The notes: generated by a model not told the origin, from the letters alone. Numbered from the stretch's first letter, positions 24,704-33,515 are shown. The stretch: 38,856 nucleotides of DNA from an uncultured Lachnospiraceae bacterium (GCA_946405185.1 CAMJGH010000016.1:1-38856), one strand, 5' to 3'. Numbers and translations are program-made.

Positions 24704-24712
24704 ATTATAACA
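24704..24712 (-). promoter_or_regulatory. Extended -10 promoter for the gene at 23740-24651
   Basis: On the minus strand TGT precedes a perfect TATAAT (24709-24704). No clear -35 is seen 17 bases upstream; the extended TGn element compensates. Confidence 0.55.
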
Positions 24713-24777
24713 TGAGAGAAGGGATGCAGGTAACTGTCAGAATCGTCAGCCGGGGGTAACGGCAGGGAGGAAGCGCT

Positions 24778-25818
24778 ATGGACAGGGAGATCCTGGGGGA
24801 GTGCCTTAGCATTCAGAAGATCAGCATCACGGAGCTGTCGACCGACGCCATCGTCAATGCAGCCAATGAGGATCTGTTGGCGGGCGGCGGCGTGTGCGGC
24901 GCCATCTTCCGGGCGGCGGGTTACGGAAAACTGCAGGCCGCCTGCGATGCCATCGGGCACTGCGATACCGGCGATGCCGTGGCCACCTACGGGTACGGGC
25001 TGAACGTCCGCTACATCATCCATGCGGTCGGCCCGGTGTGGTACGGCGGGCAGGCGGGCGAGCCGGAGAAGCTGTACAGTGCCTATAGGCGGTCCCTTGA
25101 AGTGGCGGCCGAAAAAGGGTGCCACACCATCGGCTTTCCGCTGATCTCGGCGGGTATCTACGGGTACCCGGTGCCGGGCGCCTGGGAGCAGGCTATCGCG
25201 GCCTGCCTGGACTTTCTGCGGGAGCGGCCGGAGACGGATCTGCGCATCGTCTTTGCGGTGCTCGATGACAAGATCCTGCGCATAGGCCAGTCGGTGCTGG
25301 CCATGGCGCTGGCGCAGGAAGAGGAGCCGGCCTTCCGCTTCGCGAACGAGAACGACTGCGCGCGGATCCTTTCTTTTATCCGGCAGCTGGCCGTCTACGA
25401 AGGGATGGCCGATGAAGTGGTGGCCACCGAAGAGCTGCTGCGGGAGTGGATCTTCGAGAAGAAAAAGGCCGAAGTGCTCTTTGCCTGCGAGAACGGAAAA
25501 GAAGTGGGCTTCGCGCTGTTCTTTCATAACTTTTCCACCTTCCTCGGCCGCGCGGGCATCTATCTGGAGGATCTGTTCGTACTCCCGGAGTACCGCGGGA
25601 AGGGGTACGGTACCGGCCTGCTGAAGCAGCTGGCGAAGATCGCCTGCGACCGCGGCTGCGGGCGGCTGGAGTGGGCCTGCCTGGACTGGAATACGCCCAG
25701 CATCCGCCTCTACCGGTCCCTCGGCGCGCAGCCGATGGATGAGTGGACGACGTACCGGCTGACGGGCCAGGCCTTGTGGGACCTGGCCGGAAAGGAGACA
25801 TCATGCGGCTCGGACTGA
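24778..25818 (+). CDS. Fusion protein: macro domain (ADP-ribose-type) plus GNAT acetyltransferase
   Basis: The 346-residue product joins two enzymes. Residues ~8-175 are a macro domain: DAIVNAANEDLLAGGGVCGAIFRAAG holds the ADP-ribose-binding NAAN and GGGV motifs, YIIHAVGPVW follows, and FPLISAGIYGYP is the phosphate-binding loop. Members remove ADP-ribose or hydrolyse O-acetyl-ADP-ribose. Residues ~185-335 are a GNAT domain with LEDLFVLPEYRGKGYGTGLLKQLA as the acetyl-CoA site and WNTPSIRLYRSLGA, typical of the diamine/spermidine acetyltransferase type. GGGAGGA precedes the ATG. It overlaps the next gene by 16 bases and heads a run of + strand genes. Both active sites look intact. The shared acetyl link of O-acetyl-ADP-ribose and acetyl-CoA is suggestive, not proven. 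Confidence 0.88.
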   Translation: MDREILGECLSIQKISITELSTDAIVNAANEDLLAGGGVCGAIFRAAGYGKLQAACDAIGHCDTGDAVATYGYGLNVRYIIHAVGPVWYGGQAGEPEKLYSAYRRSLEVAAEKGCHTIGFPLISAGIYGYPVPGAWEQAIAACLDFLRERPETDLRIVFAVLDDKILRIGQSVLAMALAQEEEPAFRFANENDCARILSFIRQLAVYEGMADEVVATEELLREWIFEKKKAEVLFACENGKEVGFALFFHNFSTFLGRAGIYLEDLFVLPEYRGKGYGTGLLKQLAKIACDRGCGRLEWACLDWNTPSIRLYRSLGAQPMDEWTTYRLTGQALWDLAGKETSCGSD

Positions 25819-26639
25819 ACTATGCACCCCCTCACCGCACCCCGGAAGAGTGGGGCGATATCCTGGCGGAACACGGCTTTCGGTCGGCCTGCTTTCCGGT
25901 CAGTTACCGGGAACCGGATGCCGTGATCGATGCCTACGTGCAGGCGGCGAAAGACCGCGATATCCTGATCGCCGAGGTGGGCGTCTGGGACAGCCCGTGG
26001 CAGGAGGATAAAGAGCGCGCGGCGGCTGCGCGGGAGAAGTGCTTCGGGCAGCTGCGGTTGGCCGAATACGTGGGAGCGCGGTGCTGCGTGAACGTGTCGG
26101 GCGCCCCGCACGGCTTCTGGTGCGGCTGCTGCCGGGAGAACTTCTCGGAAGACCTGTACCGCAGAAACGCAGCATTTGTGCAGGAACTGTGCGATACCGT
26201 GAAGCCCGTGCGCACGCGCTTCACGCTGGAGCCCATGCAGTGGATGGTGCCGGACTCCCCGGAGCAGTACGCGCGCTTCCTGGCGGACGTGGACCGGGAG
26301 GGTTTTGCCGTCCACATGGACTACCTGAACTGGATCAAGGATCCGTACACCTACACGCACCAGGACGAGCTGATCGCGCGGGCGTTTGACACGCTGGGCC
26401 CGCAGATCCGCAGCTGCCACCTGAAGGACTGCCTGCTGGAGCCGGGCCTGACCGTGGCCATCCACGAGGTGCCGGCCGGGCAGGGTGAGGCGGATCTGTT
26501 CGCCTACCTGTCCGCCATCGACCGGCTGGACGCGGATATGCCGGTGCTGCTGGAGCACCTGCCGGATCTGGAAACGTATCTTGGCGCCGCCGCATATGTG
26601 CGCGCGCTGTGGAAAGAAAAAACGGGCGAAAGCCTGTAA
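25803..26639 (+). CDS. Sugar phosphate isomerase/epimerase-like TIM-barrel protein
   Basis: The 278-residue product is a TIM barrel of the xylose isomerase-like/AP endonuclease 2 group: MRLGLNYAPPHRTPEEWGDIL at the start, VNVSGAPHGFWCG, TLEPMQWMVPDSPEQYARF, HMDYLNWIKD, and a late HLKDC-VAIHEVPAGQGEAD block carry the expected acidic and His metal ligands. Members interconvert ketoses and aldoses or isomerise hydroxypyruvate. The substrate is not evident. GGAAAGGAG precedes the ATG at 25803, inside the end of the macro-GNAT gene. It may work with sugar or acid-sugar metabolism of neighbouring loci, such as the isomerase step missing near the DUF1537 kinase, but no motif proves this. Confidence 0.8.
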   Translation: MRLGLNYAPPHRTPEEWGDILAEHGFRSACFPVSYREPDAVIDAYVQAAKDRDILIAEVGVWDSPWQEDKERAAAAREKCFGQLRLAEYVGARCCVNVSGAPHGFWCGCCRENFSEDLYRRNAAFVQELCDTVKPVRTRFTLEPMQWMVPDSPEQYARFLADVDREGFAVHMDYLNWIKDPYTYTHQDELIARAFDTLGPQIRSCHLKDCLLEPGLTVAIHEVPAGQGEADLFAYLSAIDRLDADMPVLLEHLPDLETYLGAAAYVRALWKEKTGESL

Positions 26640-26652
26640 AACGGAGCGCAAA

Positions 26653-28047
26653 ATGATGAAAAACGGTTCGCTGATGCGGCGTGTTCTGGCGGCCCTGCTG
26701 ACGGCAGTGCTGCTTGCCGGAGGGCTGACGGGGTGCCTTTCCAAAGAGAAGACGGAGGAACTGACCCGCTATGATCCGGCCGCCATCGTGGCCCGGTACC
26801 ACGGGGACCTCTCCACCGGCCTGTATATCTTCCCGAAGGAACTGCCGGGCGAGGACGCGGAGTACCACCTGGAACTGACCACGAACCTGATGGATACGGA
26901 CGCCGCGATCATCCTGAAATACACCTACCCGCGGGCCGAGTATGAAAAAGAGATCACCCGTCTGCAGGGCATCACGGCGGTCATCTCCGACGGGAAAGAA
27001 TCCGTCACCAACACCGTGCGGTACGATGAAGATTCCTACCGGTATCCGGCCTACGTGACCATCGACGGTTTTGCCAGTACCTGGGAGTATGCGCTGACAG
27101 ATGAGAAGACCGGCACCATCGTCTACGTCTTTCTGTCCTACCCGGTCATCAAGGATCTGGAGAAGGAGTACGGGGACTATCTGAAGAAAGACCGGTCGGC
27201 CTATGAGGTAAAAGACCCCACGGCCGGTTACTCGCTGTACTGCCATTCGTTTGACGGCGGGAAGTCCTTCACCGAGTTTGATGATGACTGGACGGAGACG
27301 CCGGCCGCCACGGAAGAACCCACCACAGAGGAGGGAAACGAGATGAAACAGACAACGCTGTCCTTTGATTCGTTTGACGGCGGCGGCCCGCTCTTTACGG
27401 AGGTGATCGCCGATGAATCCGTTGTCACGTGCAGTGGTGAACGGAAGTACCGGAAGCCGGATCATGAAAAGATGAACGGTGCGGGGTACGATATGGTCTA
27501 CACTTTTACCGGCCACAAGCCCGGCGTGACACTCTTCAGCGTCATGGCGCGCTCGCCCATCGCGGACAATTATGACAAGTGGTACGTGGTGTCGGTGGAC
27601 GAGGAGCTGCGGGTCACGCTGTCCCATCTGGGAACACTCGATCCCCTCAATGACCAAGTGCCGGCCAGGTGGCTGGAGATCGAAGCCAACGGGACCGTTT
27701 TTTACGCCAGGCCGGAAGAGAACGACTCCTGGGAGGAGTTTGCGGAGTTCCTGCGGGAAGCCCCGCTGACGCTCAGTTTGCACGACTACGGCAATTTTGA
27801 AAAAGTGGGCAGCCTCCCGTGGGAGGTCACCCGGACCGACACCTCCATCACCACGGAGCCGGGCGATGTGATCCTCTACAACGGCGATCAGATCACCGTG
27901 TATTACGATACCAACACCTGGAACTTCACCCGCCTGGCGAAGATTCCGGCCGTCACCCGGCCGATGTTGCTGGATGTCTTCGGCGCGGGCGACGTAACGG
28001 TCACCTTCCGGCTGGTGGAACATGAGGAATTATCCGGGGAGGAGTGA
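26653..28047 (+). CDS. Lipoprotein of unknown function
   Basis: The 464-residue precursor starts with a lipoprotein signal (MRRVLAALLTAVLLAGGLTGC, lipid-bearing Cys28 counted from the ATG at 26653), so it is probably membrane-anchored outside. A Thr/Glu-rich linker (ETPAATEEPTTEEGNE, about residues 215-231) divides it into two halves of ~190 and ~230 residues, both beta-rich and rich in charged residues. The second half begins QTTLSFDSFDGGGPLF. I do not recognise a family. GGAGCGCAAA lies before the ATG. The stop overlaps the start of the following lipoprotein gene by one base (TGATG), so the pair is translationally coupled. Confidence 0.8.
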   Translation: MMKNGSLMRRVLAALLTAVLLAGGLTGCLSKEKTEELTRYDPAAIVARYHGDLSTGLYIFPKELPGEDAEYHLELTTNLMDTDAAIILKYTYPRAEYEKEITRLQGITAVISDGKESVTNTVRYDEDSYRYPAYVTIDGFASTWEYALTDEKTGTIVYVFLSYPVIKDLEKEYGDYLKKDRSAYEVKDPTAGYSLYCHSFDGGKSFTEFDDDWTETPAATEEPTTEEGNEMKQTTLSFDSFDGGGPLFTEVIADESVVTCSGERKYRKPDHEKMNGAGYDMVYTFTGHKPGVTLFSVMARSPIADNYDKWYVVSVDEELRVTLSHLGTLDPLNDQVPARWLEIEANGTVFYARPEENDSWEEFAEFLREAPLTLSLHDYGNFEKVGSLPWEVTRTDTSITTEPGDVILYNGDQITVYYDTNTWNFTRLAKIPAVTRPMLLDVFGAGDVTVTFRLVEHEELSGEE

Positions 28048-28592
28048 TGAAGAAGAAGATCCTGCGGCGGCTTGCGGCGGTCTGGACAGCCCTGATCCTG
28101 ATCCTGCCCCTGGCAGGGTGCAACGGAGGTGTGATGATGAGTCTGCTCGGAAAGATCTTCGGCGGAAAGAGTGCGTACACGGTCGGCAGCGATATCACGG
28201 CTGACCAGATCACCGATTTCTATTTTACCTATGAGAACATCAACTACAACGCCCACTACCAGCGCTACCGTTTCTACAAAGAAGGGGACACGCATTTCTT
28301 CTTCCACGAGACCCGCGAGAAGCCCGGCGAGTACGGGTGGACCTCCGAAGCGGACACGACGGTCACCGGCACCGTGGAACTGACGGAAGACGAGTGGCAG
28401 GCGTTCTTCGCGGCCATCGAAGGCGGAACGGTGGAGAAGCGCGAAGTGTCGGATGAAAGCGGGGATTCCGGCCCGTGGACGTATCTGTACTGGACGGGCG
28501 ACAAGGGAGACATCCAGCAGTACAGCTTCCCGTCGGTCAGTGACCGGCTGGCGTTTGAAACCTTCTGTGAGGAAATGAGAGATGCCCATTGA
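28047..28592 (+). CDS. Small lipoprotein of unknown function, coupled to the preceding lipoprotein
   Basis: The 181-residue precursor has a lipoprotein signal ending LILPLAGC (Cys25). The mature part is short and beta-rich (ITDFYFTYENINYNAHYQRYRF; TVTGTVELTEDEWQAFFAAIEGG) and ends with a WTYLYWTGD block. It resembles small secreted proteins of Clostridia, but I cannot name a family. GGGGAGGA lies just before the ATG at 28047, which overlaps the upstream stop. An in-frame GTG at 28044 is less likely. It overlaps the PHP gene by 11 bases, placing both in one operon. Confidence 0.78.
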   Translation: MKKKILRRLAAVWTALILILPLAGCNGGVMMSLLGKIFGGKSAYTVGSDITADQITDFYFTYENINYNAHYQRYRFYKEGDTHFFFHETREKPGEYGWTSEADTTVTGTVELTEDEWQAFFAAIEGGTVEKREVSDESGDSGPWTYLYWTGDKGDIQQYSFPSVSDRLAFETFCEEMRDAH

Positions 28593-29454
28593 ACCGACTG
28601 TTTTCCCTGTCGACCTCCACATGCACAGCACGGCTTCGGACGGGACGGACAGTCCCGCGGTGCTGCTGGAAAACGTCCGCGCGGCGGGCATCCGCACGTT
28701 TTCCGTGACGGACCACGACACCATCGACGGCGCGCTGGCCATGGAAGCGCTGGTGCCGGCCGACATGACGTACGTCCGCGGCGTGGAGGTGTCTTGCTAC
28801 ACGGAGGTGGAGAAATGCCACATCCTCGGCTACGCCTATGATCCGGACTGCCCGGCCTTTCAGGAGGTGCTGGAAGAGGGACACCGGCGCCGGCGGGCCA
28901 AATTCGACCAGCGGGTGGCGTGGCTGGCCAGCGAGCACGGCATCGTGCTGACAAAGGCGGAGATCGAAGATTTGCTGTCCATCGGCAGCGTGGGCAAGCC
29001 GCATCTGGGCAATCTCCTGGCCCGCAAAGGCTATGCGGCGGACAAGAACGAAGCCATCACGAAGTTCATCAACCCCTGCCCGGTGACGCAGGACCGCGTG
29101 GAGGCAGGCTTTGCCATCCGGGGCATCCTGGCTGCCGGCGGCATCCCGGTGTGGGCGCACCCGTACGGTGGGACGGATGAAAAAGAGATCCCGGAAGACG
29201 TCTTCCGGCGCCAGCTGCAGCTGCTGCTTTCGGAGGGCATCCGGGGGCTGGAGTGCTGGTATTCGCATTATCCCGAGGGAAAAGTGGAAAGCCTGCTGGC
29301 GGCCGCCAGAGAGCATGACCTGCTGGTGAGCGGCGGCAGCGACTACCACGGGAAGAACAAGCCCGTGTGGCTGGGAAAACTGAACGGCTTCGGCCGGGTG
29401 GTGCCGCCGGAGGAGCTGACGGTGCTTGAGGCGCTTACCGCGCGCCGGGCGTAA
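28582..29454 (+). CDS. PHP-domain metal-dependent phosphoesterase
   Basis: The 290-residue product is a polymerase-and-histidinol-phosphatase (PHP) protein of the YciV/RNase AM-like group that removes phosphate from nucleotides or sugars using metal ions. The metal-binding motifs are all visible: VDLHMHSTASDG at the start, FSVTDHDTIDG near residue 38, GVEVSC near 63, VWAHP near 192 and SGGSDYHGKNKP near 254. The usual inserted helical region is present (about 80-170). GAGGA precedes the ATG at 28582, which overlaps the lipoprotein gene. The substrate is unknown; nucleoside bisphosphates or short RNA are the family options. Confidence 0.9.
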   Translation: MPIEPTVFPVDLHMHSTASDGTDSPAVLLENVRAAGIRTFSVTDHDTIDGALAMEALVPADMTYVRGVEVSCYTEVEKCHILGYAYDPDCPAFQEVLEEGHRRRRAKFDQRVAWLASEHGIVLTKAEIEDLLSIGSVGKPHLGNLLARKGYAADKNEAITKFINPCPVTQDRVEAGFAIRGILAAGGIPVWAHPYGGTDEKEIPEDVFRRQLQLLLSEGIRGLECWYSHYPEGKVESLLAAAREHDLLVSGGSDYHGKNKPVWLGKLNGFGRVVPPEELTVLEALTARRA

Positions 29455-29488
29455 ACGGCAGGCGGCCGCCTGCAGAAAGGAAGGGAGC

Positions 29489-30157
29489 ATGTTCGCGGAA
29501 GTCAACGGCATCCGCCTGTATTACGAAGCGGCGGGCAGCGGCCGGCCGCTCGTGATGGTGCACGGCAACGGGGAAGACCACACCATCTTTGCCGAGGCGG
29601 CCGAGCTTTTAAAAGAGCACTTCACGGTTTATCTGGTGGACAGCCGCGGCCACGGCGCCAGCACGCCGGCCGATATCCTGCACTATGAAGAGATGGCGGA
29701 CGATATGACCGCCTTTCTGGAAGCGCTGGACCTGCGGGACGTGGTGTTCTACGGGTTCTCCGACGGCGGCATCGTGGGCCTGCTGGCCGCGTCGCGGTGT
29801 GAGCGCATCACCACGCTGATCACCAGCGGCGCGAACCTCACGCCTCAGGGCGTGATCAGGCCGCTGCGGGCGCTGTTCCGGGTCATGTACTTCCTGAAAA
29901 AAGATCCGAAGACGGCTCTCATGATGACGGAGCCGCAGATCGGTGACGACGTGTTGAAAAAGATCACCGCGCGGACGCTGGTGCTGGCCGGCAGCCATGA
30001 TCTGGTGACCGAAAAGGAGACGAAGCACATCGCCGCGACCATCCCCGGCGCCAGGCTGGTGATCCTGCCGGGCGAGGGGCACGGGTCGTATATCGTCCAC
30101 CGGACGAAGATCGCAAAGATCATCCGCTCGTTTGTGCTCGGCGGGCGGAAACGGTGA
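29489..30157 (+). CDS. Alpha/beta-hydrolase fold protein
   Basis: The 222-residue product has the complete alpha/beta-hydrolase plan: oxyanion motif MVHGNGEDH near residue 28, nucleophile Ser in GFSDGG near 90, an acid in LAGSHDL near 170 and the catalytic His in GEGHGSY near 197. It is short, with only a small cap region. Esterases, lipases and C-C hydrolases share this plan and the substrate is not predictable. AAAGGAAGGGA precedes the ATG at 29489; the longer frame from 29426 overlaps the PHP gene and has no better start. It is the last gene of the run and is followed by the hairpin at 30197-30235. Confidence 0.88.
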   Translation: MFAEVNGIRLYYEAAGSGRPLVMVHGNGEDHTIFAEAAELLKEHFTVYLVDSRGHGASTPADILHYEEMADDMTAFLEALDLRDVVFYGFSDGGIVGLLAASRCERITTLITSGANLTPQGVIRPLRALFRVMYFLKKDPKTALMMTEPQIGDDVLKKITARTLVLAGSHDLVTEKETKHIAATIPGARLVILPGEGHGSYIVHRTKIAKIIRSFVLGGRKR

Positions 30158-30192
30158 CCTGCACCACTGGGGGACAGATCATCCCCTCCCGA

Positions 30193-30235
30193 TACAAAAG
30201 ATCCGCCGGCGGCTTCCTGCCGCTGGCGGATCTTT
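30193..30235. terminator. Bidirectional terminator between the hydrolase and pepF
   Basis: AAAGATCCGCCGGCGGC (30197-30213) pairs with GCCGCTGGCGGATCTTT (30219-30235) with a five-base loop. On the minus strand TTTTGTATC follows; the plus strand has T runs further on. It serves the convergent genes ending at 30157 and 30284. Confidence 0.85.
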
Positions 30236-30283
30236 GCATTCAGACTTTTTTCATTCGCCGTCGCCGGCGGACACCGGGCCGGC

Positions 30284-32095
30284 TTACACCGTGATCCCGT
30301 CGATCTCTTCAGTCAGGCGGCAGATCTCGTCGATGATCTGGCCGATGTAGTCGATGGTGCGCAGCAGCGGCGCGTCGGTGGTGATGTCGATGCCGGCCAT
30401 GGCGGCCAGCTCGGCGGGTGTGCCGGTGCTGCCGGCATCGAGCACCTTCTTCCAGTCATCGACGGCCGGCTGGCCTTCGGTGCGGATGCGGCGCGCCACT
30501 TCGGTGGCCACGGTCAGACCGGCGCTGTAGGTGTAGGAATACAGGCCCATGTAATAGTGCGGCTGGCGCATCCAGGTGAGCTCCGCCCCCTCGGGGATCT
30601 TCACCGCGTCGCCCCAGAAGAGCTCGAGGTTCTTCCGGAACAGATCCGAGAGGATCTCGGCGTTGACCGAGCCGCCGGCATCGATGATCTTGTACACCTC
30701 GCGCTGATACCACGCCTCCCGCAGGTGGGTGACGAAGTTGTGGTAGTAGGTGTTCGAGATCAGGCTGCACAGCACCCAGCGGCGGAAGCGCTTGTCGGTG
30801 CTGGTATTCTCCAGGTAGTTGGCCAGCAGCAGCTCGTTCATGGTGGAAGGGGCCTCCACGAAATAGGTGGAGACGTCCGTGTCAAAGAGCGACTGGCGGC
30901 TGTTGCAGTGGCGGAAGTGCCCGGCATGGCCCAGCTCATGCGCGATGGTGAACACATCCGACATCCGGTTGTGGAAGCTTAAGAGGATGAAGGAGTTGCA
31001 CCCGTACGGCGAGGCGCAGAAACCGCCGGTGCTCTTGCCCTGGTTCTTGGCGAAGTCGAACCACCGGTCGCGGTAGGCTTCCTCTACCATGGAGACGTAG
31101 TCATCGCCCAGGATGGCCAGGCCGTTCTTCACGTACTCTTTTGACTCTTCGATGGTGACGTGCGGGTCAAAATCCGGATCCAGCGCGATCTTGAGGTCCG
31201 CGAAGGTCATCTCGTCCAGGCCGTTGACTTTCTGCAGGAGCTTTGCGTAGCGGCGCATGTGCGGCGCCAGCTTCTCCGTGATCAGATCGATCTGACGGTC
31301 GTACATCTCGCGCGTGACATTCTGATCAAAGAGCAGGTAGTCAAAGACCGAGGAGAAGCCGCGCAGGTCCGCCATGGTCTTGTCGGTGCGGACGTAGGCA
31401 TTGTAGGCGGCGGCCGTCACGTTTTCATACTGGCGGAGCTTGTCGTAGAAGCGCCGGAAAGCCTCGCGGCGCACGGCCGGATCGCGCGTGCCTTCGTAGT
31501 CATCCTCATAGAAGGAATACCCCAGCGGGTAGTCCTTCCCGTTCACGTTGAAGCCGTCAAAGCGCATATCGGCGAGCTTCGCCATGTTGTAGACTTCGTA
31601 AGGAGTGCGGAAGCTCTGGGAGAGCGCGGCGAGTGCCTTCTCGGTCTCCGGCTGCAGGCGGTGGGGCTTATGGCGGAGGATGTCCTTCAGGTAGTTTTTG
31701 CAGCCTTTGGCCTGGGCAATAGCCTGTTCAAGCACGGCCGGATCGGCGTCCGCGATCTCGTTGTCCACGAAGGACAGGTCGCTTTCGACCTTCGCCATCA
31801 GGCTGTCGATCTCATCGGCAAGCTGACGGGCGGCCGTATCGTAGTAATCCACTTCCACGGCCAGACCGGTGTAGTTGGAGATGCGGTAGAGCCGGATCTG
31901 CATCTGCTCGTACTCATCCAGGCAGGCTACGATGGCCTCGGGGGTGTTCAGTTTCCCGGGGTAGGCGGTCTTGATGTGCTCCGCGATGTCAAGCGCTTCC
32001 TTGCGCTCTTTTTCCATGTCTTCCCGGGTGGGGTAGATCAGGGACAGATCCCACGTCTCCTCGACCGGGACATCTTTTCTCATTAATGGTTCCAT
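30284..32095 (-). CDS. pepF: Oligoendopeptidase F (M3 family zinc metallopeptidase)
   Basis: A cytoplasmic zinc peptidase that cuts oligopeptides of about 7-17 residues. The 603-residue product has the M3 zinc motif HELGH in TIAHELGHAGHF, with the downstream STMNELLLANYLE carrying the third ligand Glu, and the conserved C-terminal tail region (YYMGLYSYTYSAGLTVA). Length and motifs fit PepF. The ATG at 32095 is preceded by AAGGAG at a good distance; the open frame to 32149 overlaps the previous gene's stop region. It follows a lipoprotein and a YesL-like gene on the same strand, with a 34-base gap. No specific signal peptide is present. Confidence 0.95.
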   Translation of the reverse strand: MEPLMRKDVPVEETWDLSLIYPTREDMEKERKEALDIAEHIKTAYPGKLNTPEAIVACLDEYEQMQIRLYRISNYTGLAVEVDYYDTAARQLADEIDSLMAKVESDLSFVDNEIADADPAVLEQAIAQAKGCKNYLKDILRHKPHRLQPETEKALAALSQSFRTPYEVYNMAKLADMRFDGFNVNGKDYPLGYSFYEDDYEGTRDPAVRREAFRRFYDKLRQYENVTAAAYNAYVRTDKTMADLRGFSSVFDYLLFDQNVTREMYDRQIDLITEKLAPHMRRYAKLLQKVNGLDEMTFADLKIALDPDFDPHVTIEESKEYVKNGLAILGDDYVSMVEEAYRDRWFDFAKNQGKSTGGFCASPYGCNSFILLSFHNRMSDVFTIAHELGHAGHFRHCNSRQSLFDTDVSTYFVEAPSTMNELLLANYLENTSTDKRFRRWVLCSLISNTYYHNFVTHLREAWYQREVYKIIDAGGSVNAEILSDLFRKNLELFWGDAVKIPEGAELTWMRQPHYYMGLYSYTYSAGLTVATEVARRIRTEGQPAVDDWKKVLDAGSTGTPAELAAMAGIDITTDAPLLRTIDYIGQIIDEICRLTEEIDGITV

Positions 32096-32129
32096 GGCAG
32101 GTTTCTCCTTGGTGTCAGGTATCATATGA

Positions 32130-32804
32130 TCAGTCGGAAGGGGCGGCATCTTCGGTCTCGATGACGATCTGCCGGATGCTTTCCCCGAAGGTGAAGAGGG
32201 TGACGCTCATCAGTGAAAGAAATTCGCCGTCCTCCTTGATGTCCGCGAGGACCGCCCGGGGTTCGGACAGTTCCCGGTCATAGCAGAGATAGTAGTGGCG
32301 CGTGCCGGAAAAATCCGTTTTCCGGCTGCCGAGATAGGCGGCGGGTTCGCCGTAGAGTTCCTCCGCGCGGGCGGCAGCTTTCCAGCGGGAGAGGGCTTCT
32401 TCGCTCAGGACGGGAGAATCCGGCATGCTGGCCATCTCGGAACCGGCACCCGGGTTCGTCTGCGCCATACCGGTGACGGAGCAGGTGCCGTCTGCATCCG
32501 CGTGCACGCGGTATACCGCATCGCGGGAAACCGCGCCGGAGACAGAAGAACTGACGCGGCAGTAGAGCATCCAGTCGGTACCGTCCTTATCCCGCTTCGC
32601 CAGCAGCGCTACGGGGGTGACGATATGGGCTGTCCCTTCCGCGGCTTTCTGCAGCGCGGCGCGCGCTTCCTCCGTGACGGCAGGCCCGGCTTTCACCCAG
32701 CCGCCTCCCAGATCATCGGCGGCCGGCGGGGTGTCCTTCCGGCAGCCGGCAGCGGTCAGCAGCACGAACAACAGCAGCGGGAAAACCAGCAGCGAACGTT
32801 TCAT
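32130..32804 (-). CDS. Lipoprotein of unknown function
   Basis: The 224-residue precursor has a lipoprotein signal (SLLVFPLLLFVLLTAAGC, Cys21) and a mature domain with no match that I can name. It contains ALLAKRDKDGTDWMLYCRVSS and a late LPEP-free stretch ending LFTFGESIRQIVIETED. The ATG at 32804 is preceded by AAAGGAG. It begins 25 bases after the YesL-like gene's stop and precedes pepF, so the three are probably one operon. The function is unknown. Confidence 0.75.
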   Translation of the reverse strand: MKRSLLVFPLLLFVLLTAAGCRKDTPPAADDLGGGWVKAGPAVTEEARAALQKAAEGTAHIVTPVALLAKRDKDGTDWMLYCRVSSSVSGAVSRDAVYRVHADADGTCSVTGMAQTNPGAGSEMASMPDSPVLSEEALSRWKAAARAEELYGEPAAYLGSRKTDFSGTRHYYLCYDRELSEPRAVLADIKEDGEFLSLMSVTLFTFGESIRQIVIETEDAAPSD

Positions 32805-32829
32805 GGTTTCTCCTTTCCAGGGAGAGCAG

Positions 32830-33453
32830 TCAGTCATCATGCTTCTCTGGGAGGTAAGGCTTCATGTACTTCTCGACGGGCAGGGACGCGATGGCGCACC
32901 AGGCGGCCGGCAGGATCAGCAAAAACGACGGGATGGCCAGGCACAGGAGGACGGACAGCGCCAGCGCGGCCACCAGTGCCACCGCGATGAAGAAGTGCAG
33001 CGGCGGGGTGTAGGCGAAGATGAACGCGTTCTTCAGGGTGTTCAGGAACGTGTTGTCAAAGTGGAGCAGGAGCGACAGGCCAAACGGGAAGGCCGCCCCG
33101 ATGGGGATGATCAGCACGCGCAGCACCATGGACAGCAGGGATGTCTCGCCGCCGGAAACCTCCACGGCGTGCCCGATGAGCAGCCCGCCCGCCAGAAAGA
33201 ACATGAAGAAGAGCATGAAGCACATGGCGTTCAGGAAGTTCTCCCTGAACAGGCGGAAGTAGTTTTTGACGAGACTGCCGCGGTCGCCGAAGATGTTCTG
33301 CACCGTCACGCCGTAGAGCGCCGCAAAAGCCGGGCCCAGGGTGATCAGGGGGAGGCTGGTGACCACGAAGAGGACGCTGGCCACCACCATATCAAAGAAG
33401 ATGGTCCCGCAGCGGACAAACCAGCCGTCCGGATTGGCGAGTTTCTTGAACAT
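32830..33453 (-). CDS. YesL-like membrane protein (DUF624), second copy
   Basis: The 207-residue product has the DUF624/YesL pattern: a short N-terminus (FKKLANPDGWFVRCGTIFFDMVVASVLFVV), then SLPLITLGPAFAALYGV, which matches the conserved IPIVTIGPATTAMY of the first copy at 6445-7218. About five hydrophobic segments follow. It is shorter at the C-terminus than the first copy and lacks its acidic tail. GAGGA precedes the ATG at 33453. Family function is unknown; these proteins recur near polysaccharide-use loci, as here next to GH105 and FGGY kinase genes. Confidence 0.85.
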   Translation of the reverse strand: MFKKLANPDGWFVRCGTIFFDMVVASVLFVVTSLPLITLGPAFAALYGVTVQNIFGDRGSLVKNYFRLFRENFLNAMCFMLFFMFFLAGGLLIGHAVEVSGGETSLLSMVLRVLIIPIGAAFPFGLSLLLHFDNTFLNTLKNAFIFAYTPPLHFFIAVALVAALALSVLLCLAIPSFLLILPAAWCAIASLPVEKYMKPYLPEKHDD

Positions 33454-33486
33454 AACGATTCCTCACAGTATGCCAGAGGGTCATCT

Positions 33487-33515
33487 GTGAGTCAGGGGTC
33501 AGGCCCCTGACTCAC
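33487..33515 (-). terminator. Perfect hairpin abutting the kinase stop codon
   Basis: GTGAGTCAGGGG (33487-33498) pairs fully with CCCCTGACTCAC (33504-33515), a 12-bp stem with a five-base loop, directly after the kinase stop at 33516. The minus-strand tail AGATGACC has no T run. It may stabilise the upstream mRNA or reduce read-through into the YesL-like gene. Confidence 0.6.

Noticed and set aside
26335-28023. Open frame of 562 codons antisense to the epimerase and lipoprotein genes
   Set aside because: No ribosome-binding site or family feature; it covers parts of two real genes with proper starts.
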